Of a DNA stretch of 54,303 nt, positions 50,098-54,303 are shown piece by piece. The DNA is taken from positions 1 to 54,303 of the forward strand of contig NZ_FNFY01000017.1 in NCBI RefSeq assembly GCF_900101075.1, given 5' to 3'. The DNA is from Lacicoccus qingdaonensis. Lineage in GTDB: Bacteria > Bacillota > Bacilli > Staphylococcales > Salinicoccaceae. Positions within the stretch are counted from its first letter, which is position 1; every line of letters starts with the position of its first letter. The position numbers and the translations under genes were made by a program. The notes beneath the pieces are model-generated. The model did not search any database, was not told where the DNA came from, and saw only the letters and a program-made list of their open reading frames with translations.

Positions 50098-51104
50098 TCT
50101 TCTGTTTCGGAATCTTCTCCTGCAGTGACATTATCGATGAACTCTGTATTGATCAGGCCGTCGATGTCATCACTTGACATGTAATCCGCTTCATAGCTGA
50201 TTGTTGCCATTTCCTGAAGCACTTCTTCGTCAACTTCATGAGTCGGGTAGAGACGCTCACTTGCTTCAAGCGTTTCTTCCACACTCAGGTCACTGCCTGT
50301 GATTTCTGTAATATGGTCAACGAATATATTGACTGCTTCCTCGCGATTCTCTTCGATGAACTCGATGGCTCTTTTATGTGCACGCAGGTAACCTTCAGTC
50401 AGTTCAGGGTTTGCTTCTGTAAAGGCATTTCTTGCAGTGACCACTGTCATCGTGGAATCTGCACCCCAGCCAAACTCATCTTCATCCAGAAGGATGTCTG
50501 CGTTCGTCTGATTTTCCAAAAATACTCCCCAAGGTTCCTGGGTGGCAGCCGCTGCCACATTGCCCTGCAGGAATAACGTTGAAGTATCAGCCGGCGCCTG
50601 CGGGTTCAGGCTGACAGTGCCGCCTGAATCATCCACATCCAGTCCTTCTTCGTGAAGCGCTTTTCTCAGCATGATGTCCTGAGTGGAACCGATTGTCGGC
50701 ACAGCAACGCTTTTACCATCCAGATCTGCCACGGACTCAATGCCTGAATCTTCTGCTGTTGCCAGTACTGCACCGCCGTTAACTGCACCTGCAATGATGG
50801 AGTGCGCAGGGTTTCTCATATACGTCGTCGTTGCAGGAGATGGTCCGACAGTTCCGATATCGAATTCCTCAGTTGACATTGCTTCCATGAAAGCACTGCC
50901 GTTCGGGAATGTCATCGTATCTATTGATATGTCTTCACCGAATTCTTCTTCAAAATATCCATTCTGCAAAGCGACAACAGTCGAGATGTGTGTCAAGTTC
51001 GGGAAGTAGCCGATTCTGACTTCTTCAGCAGCTTCTTCCGAATTATTACATCCTGCAACTACAGCAAGAGAAAGTGCGATAAAACCCAAAATAAATTTTT
51101 TCAT
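50094..51104 (-). CDS. ABC transporter substrate-binding lipoprotein (SsuA/TauA-like)
   Basis: A 336-residue lipoprotein: signal peptide with lipobox LAVVAGC (lipidated Cys at residue 19), then a NMT1/SsuA-type periplasmic-binding fold: VRIGYFPNLTHISTVVALQNG, FPNGSAFMEAMSTEEFDIGTVGP and LDGKSVAVPTIGSTQDIMLR. The family binds aliphatic sulfonates, taurine, nitrate or pyrimidine precursors; sulfonate is the best guess. Last gene of the ATPase-permease-lipoprotein operon. The C-terminus is acidic. Confidence 0.92.
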   Translation of the reverse strand: MKKFILGFIALSLAVVAGCNNSEEAAEEVRIGYFPNLTHISTVVALQNGYFEEEFGEDISIDTMTFPNGSAFMEAMSTEEFDIGTVGPSPATTTYMRNPAHSIIAGAVNGGAVLATAEDSGIESVADLDGKSVAVPTIGSTQDIMLRKALHEEGLDVDDSGGTVSLNPQAPADTSTLFLQGNVAAAATQEPWGVFLENQTNADILLDEDEFGWGADSTMTVVTARNAFTEANPELTEGYLRAHKRAIEFIEENREEAVNIFVDHITEITGSDLSVEETLEASERLYPTHEVDEEVLQEMATISYEADYMSSDDIDGLINTEFIDNVTAGEDSETEE

Positions 51105-51125
51105 GTATATCCTCCTGTTTTTTAT

Positions 51126-51905
51126 TTAAACGGTCTGACCGTAGCGTCGTGCGACTGCACGTTCCATACGTAAGAAGACCTGGTTGTCTATGATTGTGCC
51201 TATGATACCGATGACGATCATGATGGAGAGTACAAGGTCCATCGCCTGGATTGAACGTCCGAGATCGAGCAGGTAACCGAGACCTCCGGTCGAACCGAGC
51301 AGTTCACCGGCCATGATTGCCCGCCATGCGAATGCCCATGCCACACGGAGTCCGGAAATGATATGAGGGACGGAAGCGGGTATGATGACGGTTCTCAGAA
51401 GGTGTGACCCTGAGGAGCCGAGCGTCTTTGCCGCATCCATATAAATTGACGGTACATTTTTAAATCCTGTGCTCGAGTTTACCGTCATCGTCCACGTTGC
51501 CCCGATTGCGACTATGAACAGAATGGATGCGTTGCCGAGCCCGAACCATACAATGGCCAGCGGAAACCACACTATACTCGGAATGGACTGGAGTGCAGTC
51601 ACAAAGAAACCGAGTGTGTCGTCGACCCACTTATAACGGGCAATCAAAAATCCGAATGTCAGGCCGAGTACGACGGCAATCGAGAAGCCGATCAACAGAC
51701 GGATGAGCGTCGTCCCTGTAGCGGTCACAATCTGTCCTGATATAATACTGCCGATAAGTGTACCTATGACGGTGACGCCGCCGGGTTCATTCGGAATGAT
51801 GATAGGAGGGAACATAAATGTAGGGAAGAATCCCAGCTTAGATATTACTTCCCATATCCCGATGATCACTGCTATGAAGATTATCCGCCTTAAGACTGTA
51901 GTCAT
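51126..51905 (-). CDS. ABC transporter permease (SsuC-like)
   Basis: A 259-residue BPD-type permease with about six helices. The EAA loop, which contacts the ATPase, appears as YMDAAKTLGSSGSHLLRTVIIPASVPHIISGL in two parts near residues 162-193. ATG 51905 has ggaggag at 51915-51920 on the minus strand; a TTG at 51911 is in frame. The start lies 68 bases inside the ATPase gene, an unusually long overlap in another frame. Confidence 0.92.
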   Translation of the reverse strand: MTTVLRRIIFIAVIIGIWEVISKLGFFPTFMFPPIIIPNEPGGVTVIGTLIGSIISGQIVTATGTTLIRLLIGFSIAVVLGLTFGFLIARYKWVDDTLGFFVTALQSIPSIVWFPLAIVWFGLGNASILFIVAIGATWTMTVNSSTGFKNVPSIYMDAAKTLGSSGSHLLRTVIIPASVPHIISGLRVAWAFAWRAIMAGELLGSTGGLGYLLDLGRSIQAMDLVLSIMIVIGIIGTIIDNQVFLRMERAVARRYGQTV

Positions 51906-52680
51906 CACCAAACTCCTCCTTCAATACTTTTTCCATTTCAATTTCAAGCTCTGCCATGACACGTCTTTCAAGATCTACGATGACACTGTCCGCCGGATCA
52001 CGGGGACGTGCAGACTGTACGGTAAAAGATTCTTTTATTTTGCCCGGACGGGTACTCATAAGCAGTACACGGTCTGATAAAGTCAGTGCTTCTCGGATGT
52101 TATGCGTTATGAATAAAATCGTATTGCCCGTCTTTCTCCAGATGTTCTGGAGTTCTTTATGAAGCACCAGCCTTGTCTGTTCATCGAGTGCCGCAAAAGG
52201 CTCGTCCATGAGTAATACATCCGGATCCATCACAAGTGCCCGTGCGATTGCCACACGCTGTTTCATTCCGCCGGATAATTCGTGTGGATAGGCATCTGCG
52301 AAGTTTACAAGATGTACCATTCTGAGCCCGTCCATCGTCTTTTCTTCGATCTCTGTTTTGGTCAATTTTTTAAGATTCAAACCGTAGGAGACATTCTCCT
52401 TAACGGTCATCCATGGAAACAATCCGCCTTCCTGGAATACGACGATACGGTCTGTCCCCGGTTTGTTCACAGTTTTACCATTGACCAGGACTTCACCAGC
52501 AGTCGTTGTTTCGAGCCCGGCGATCAATTTCAATATTGTCGACTTGCCGCAGCCGGAAGGTCCGAGAAGAGAAACGAACTCACCTTCTTTAATATCGAAG
52601 TTTATATCATTCAATACTTGCAGTTTTTGTTTGTCATCTTTTTTAAATTCTTTATGTACGTCTTTCAACTGTACTTTCAA
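51838..52680 (-). CDS. ABC transporter ATP-binding protein (SsuB/TauB-like)
   Basis: A 280-residue ATPase: Walker A GPSGCGKST near residues 40-48, signature LSGGMKQRVAIARAL, Walker B VLLMDEPFAALDEQ, H-loop FITHNIREAL. The PGKI and RPR motifs near the end are typical of the nitrate/sulfonate/taurine family. It begins with TTG at 52680 behind gaggtga. The C-terminal 20 residues are read through the start of the permease gene. First gene of the operon. Confidence 0.93.
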   Translation of the reverse strand: MKVQLKDVHKEFKKDDKQKLQVLNDINFDIKEGEFVSLLGPSGCGKSTILKLIAGLETTTAGEVLVNGKTVNKPGTDRIVVFQEGGLFPWMTVKENVSYGLNLKKLTKTEIEEKTMDGLRMVHLVNFADAYPHELSGGMKQRVAIARALVMDPDVLLMDEPFAALDEQTRLVLHKELQNIWRKTGNTILFITHNIREALTLSDRVLLMSTRPGKIKESFTVQSARPRDPADSVIVDLERRVMAELEIEMEKVLKEEFGDDYSLKADNLHSSDHRDMGSNI

Positions 52681-52723
52681 GTCCGTTCACCTCACATGAT
52701 AAAGTCATACCAAACTAATAGGA

Positions 52724-52752
52724 ATAATAACCGAAAAATCCTGGTAAGTCAA
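52724..52752 (-). promoter_or_regulatory. Promoter of the ABC transporter operon
   Basis: On the minus strand TTGACT (52747-52752), a 17-base spacer and TATTAT (52724-52729). Just downstream and overlapping the -10 is TTATTCCTATTAGTTTGG (minus strand; plus coordinates 52712-52729), resembling sequences seen at CymR-controlled sulfur genes in Bacillales. Confidence 0.65.
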
Positions 52753-52790
52753 TATACATTAACCAAGTTAACAAAATATATACTGTATAT

Positions 52791-53333
52791 TTAGAAAGGA
52801 TGAATGGAAAAATAAATTACATAGACAATGATCCATACGAGCAGCCATATCAAAGTTTTAACTTTTACCGGTAAATCTTTAAAAATTTTATGGGAAAGCA
52901 TGTAAGCGAGCAGTGAGATGATGATGAACCTGATAAAGCGGGCGGGGATGGAAAATAATATGAAGATAAAAATATTTGTGTGAAGCGGTGCAAAGGCTGC
53001 AAACAGTTTATAGGGCACGCCGAATAAAGGCCCTGTCACAAGCGCCGTAAAAGTGCCGGCGGCCATTTCAGATTCCACGTGCTGTAGCATATATGTGTGA
53101 ATGGCCGGAACGGCCAGCATAAAATCAATGACGGCGGAGTGGTCAATGCTGCTCATGATGAAAATTACGCCGCCGCCGAGAGCGGCGCCTGCGATACAGA
53201 TGATATTTATTAAGAAGATTTTCTTTAAGCCGTTGATCCGGAGGGCATAATAGCTGAGCAGGACATCCGGAATTATGAAGAAAAATGTCGCTTCACTGAA
53301 CCCCCACACGAAAGCTGCAATCATTATCACCAT
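52791..53333 (-). CDS. Integral membrane protein, function unknown
   Basis: A 180-residue protein with four to five predicted membrane segments (about residues 3-30, 38-60, 90-115, 118-145, 160-178). It resembles YqaA/DedA-like small membrane proteins in its segment GFSEATFFFIIPDVLL and GTFTALVTGPLFGVPYKLFAAF. The start overlaps the stop of the acyltransferase gene; ATG 53333, GTG 53330 and ATG 53324 are all possible. Its place behind a PlsC-like gene suggests a role in lipid handling (inference). Confidence 0.8.
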   Translation of the reverse strand: MVIMIAAFVWGFSEATFFFIIPDVLLSYYALRINGLKKIFLINIICIAGAALGGGVIFIMSSIDHSAVIDFMLAVPAIHTYMLQHVESEMAAGTFTALVTGPLFGVPYKLFAAFAPLHTNIFIFILFSIPARFIRFIIISLLAYMLSHKIFKDLPVKVKTLIWLLVWIIVYVIYFSIHPF

Positions 53334-53953
53334 TCTTTAAACTGCCCCTCCTCTCCGAGACGATTCATTCTGTCATTCAAAGTATCCATGAAAGCTTTGC
53401 GGTTTTCATTGTATTTAAATGAGTCGCCGACTAATATGTCTACAAAGAAAGGTACGAAAATGAATGAGCCTTTTGGCAGTGCCTTGCCGAGGCCGTGTAG
53501 AAATACCGGGACGATTTCGATATCGGGAACTTCTCTCATCAAATAGTAGATGCCGCTTTTATACTTGCTGAGCTGTTCCGCCTCACCCCTCGAACCTTCC
53601 GGGAATAATATGATGATACTGTCGTCCTCAAGAGCTTTGAGAATCGGTGAAAACATGCCCCGGATATCCTTGGTCATCTTCCTCTGGATCGGAATGATGT
53701 TCATGACTTTCGTCGAGAAGACAGCCAGCAGTTTATTTTTCATGAAATAATCTCCGGCAGCAACCGGCCGGACTTTCTGGAAACTTTTCCCGCGGAATAA
53801 AGACATCAGCACGAGAGTGTCCAGGTGACTGTTATGATTTGCGATGATGACGACCGGTCCGGAATCAGGGAGCTTCTCGCGGTGTCTTATATTGATGCCG
53901 AGCACAAACAGTATGACCGGCCGGACTAAAATTGAAAACAATACATTTCTCAT
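53327..53953 (-). CDS. 1-acyl-sn-glycerol-3-phosphate acyltransferase family protein
   Basis: A PlsC-family acyltransferase of 208 residues. The catalytic motif HX4D is NHNSHLD near residues 39-45 and the glycerophosphate-binding motif is FPEGSRG near residue 117; PVFLHGLGKALPKG is the fourth block. One N-terminal hydrophobic stretch (about residues 6-20). ggtgag lies upstream of the ATG. Coupled to the downstream membrane protein gene. It may be a lysophospholipid or other acyltransferase, not necessarily the main PlsC. Confidence 0.9.
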   Translation of the reverse strand: MRNVLFSILVRPVILFVLGINIRHREKLPDSGPVVIIANHNSHLDTLVLMSLFRGKSFQKVRPVAAGDYFMKNKLLAVFSTKVMNIIPIQRKMTKDIRGMFSPILKALEDDSIIILFPEGSRGEAEQLSKYKSGIYYLMREVPDIEIVPVFLHGLGKALPKGSFIFVPFFVDILVGDSFKYNENRKAFMDTLNDRMNRLGEEGQFKEW

Positions 53954-54006
53954 TTATCTCACCCTCGTATAGTAAGTTTTATAGTCTTTCTTTTTATCAG
54001 TCTTTC

Positions 54007-54279
54007 GACTTGGATATTCCGGGATAACCCTGGATAATAAAGCCATAGATTTGAAAGGATCTAATGGGCATGAGCTATCTCCCCTTGTAGTTGAACTACA
54101 CTTTAAGACTGCTCCCCTGGCCATGCGAATGAATTTCAAACGCACAAGCTGTATCCATAAGCATCAAATGAATCCATGTAGTAGTGGGTTCTGCAGCCAT
54201 TGATGTTTATGAATGAATACTCATACGCGAGGTTGAATCCTGTCGCATGTATCCAGGGGTATCCCGGAGTACCCAAGTC
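54007..54279. repeat. Element bounded by 30-bp imperfect inverted repeats (MITE-like or structured)
   Basis: The left arm 54007-54036 and the reverse complement of the right arm 54250-54279 agree at 27 of 30 positions, beginning gacttgg and ending ccctggata. Both arms also contain an internal imperfect palindrome (tccgggat...ccctgga). The 273-bp unit is too short for a transposase. It lies upstream of the acyltransferase gene and no complete gene is seen in it. The interval 53954-54303 otherwise holds no gene that I can support. Confidence 0.6.
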
Positions 54280-54303
54280 TATTAAATAATCAAAGAAAGG
54301 AGG
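54136..54303 (-). other. Open frame entering from the right edge, perhaps a partial gene or chance
   Basis: On the minus strand a frame is open from the window edge to a TGA at 54136-54138 (55 codons, e.g. HATGFNLAYEYSFININGCR). It is rich in aromatic residues and reads through the right arm of the inverted repeat. I do not recognise the family. The last bases of the window (gaaaggagg) look like a ribosome site for a plus-strand gene starting just outside, which argues against a minus-strand coding gene here. Confidence 0.2.

Noticed and set aside
54007-54303. Insertion sequence with transposase
   Set aside because: The inverted repeats enclose only 213 bases, too little for a transposase, and no transposase motif is readable in any frame.

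Overview
The window is a chromosomal segment of a low-to-mid GC Firmicute. Gene content and order point to the family Staphylococcaceae, probably a halotolerant genus related to Salinicoccus or Jeotgalicoccus; this is an inference from synteny and protein character, as no search was possible. Reasons: the long run from tmk through abrB-metS, rnmV-rsmA-veg, ispE-purR-ridA-spoVG-glmU-prs-rplY-pth-mfd, divIC, tilS-hpt-ftsH-hslO-cysK and folP-folB-folK-lysS is the conserved Bacillales backbone, while every sporulation gene that interrupts it in Bacillus (yabG, sspF, fin, spoVT, yabP, yabQ, spoIIE) is absent, and several proteins (L25, SpoVG, FtsH, the first ORF) carry strongly acidic tails typical of salt-adapted relatives.

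Layout. 1-200: the end of an rRNA operon (5S gene and its terminator). 358-4882: a four-gene cluster with one membrane-anchored acidic protein, two ABC-2 permeases and one ABC ATPase. 4894-16213: conserved housekeeping genes for replication (tmk, holB, yabA), second messenger sensing (darA), RNA modification and maturation (ricT, rsmI, rnmV, rsmA), MetRS and the Veg protein, with abrB on the opposite strand. 16415-22268: an accessory block inserted between veg and ispE: a luciferase-like monooxygenase with an FMN reductase, a second flavin reductase on the other strand, and a LytTR-regulated ABC-2 exporter. 22374-46406: backbone again, ending with lysS and proBA. 46522-47703: a small cupin and six tRNA genes (Val, Gly, Pro, Leu, Ala, Ile). 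47752-50048: divergent pdxR/pdxS (vitamin B6), without pdxT. 50094-52680 (minus strand): an SsuABC-like uptake system for sulfonates or similar anions. 52791-53953 (minus): a membrane protein and a PlsC-like acyltransferase. 54007-54279: an imperfect 30-bp inverted repeat bounding a 273-bp element at the right edge.

Points of most interest: a frameshifted remnant of a tRNA-dihydrouridine synthase gene exactly where Bacillus has dus (yacF) between folK and lysS; a regulator in which a LytTR DNA-binding domain is attached to what looks like a decayed ABC ATPase domain, heading an operon with two related permeases; pdxS without pdxT beside it; the inverted-repeat element at the right edge; and several promoter-operator arrangements readable in the DNA (PurBox at purR, a 7-7-7 palindrome over the cysK -10 box, direct plus inverted repeats between pdxR and pdxS, a TTACA-N3-TGTAA motif upstream of the flavin reductase gene). 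Nothing here looks like a phage, CRISPR array or complete insertion sequence.
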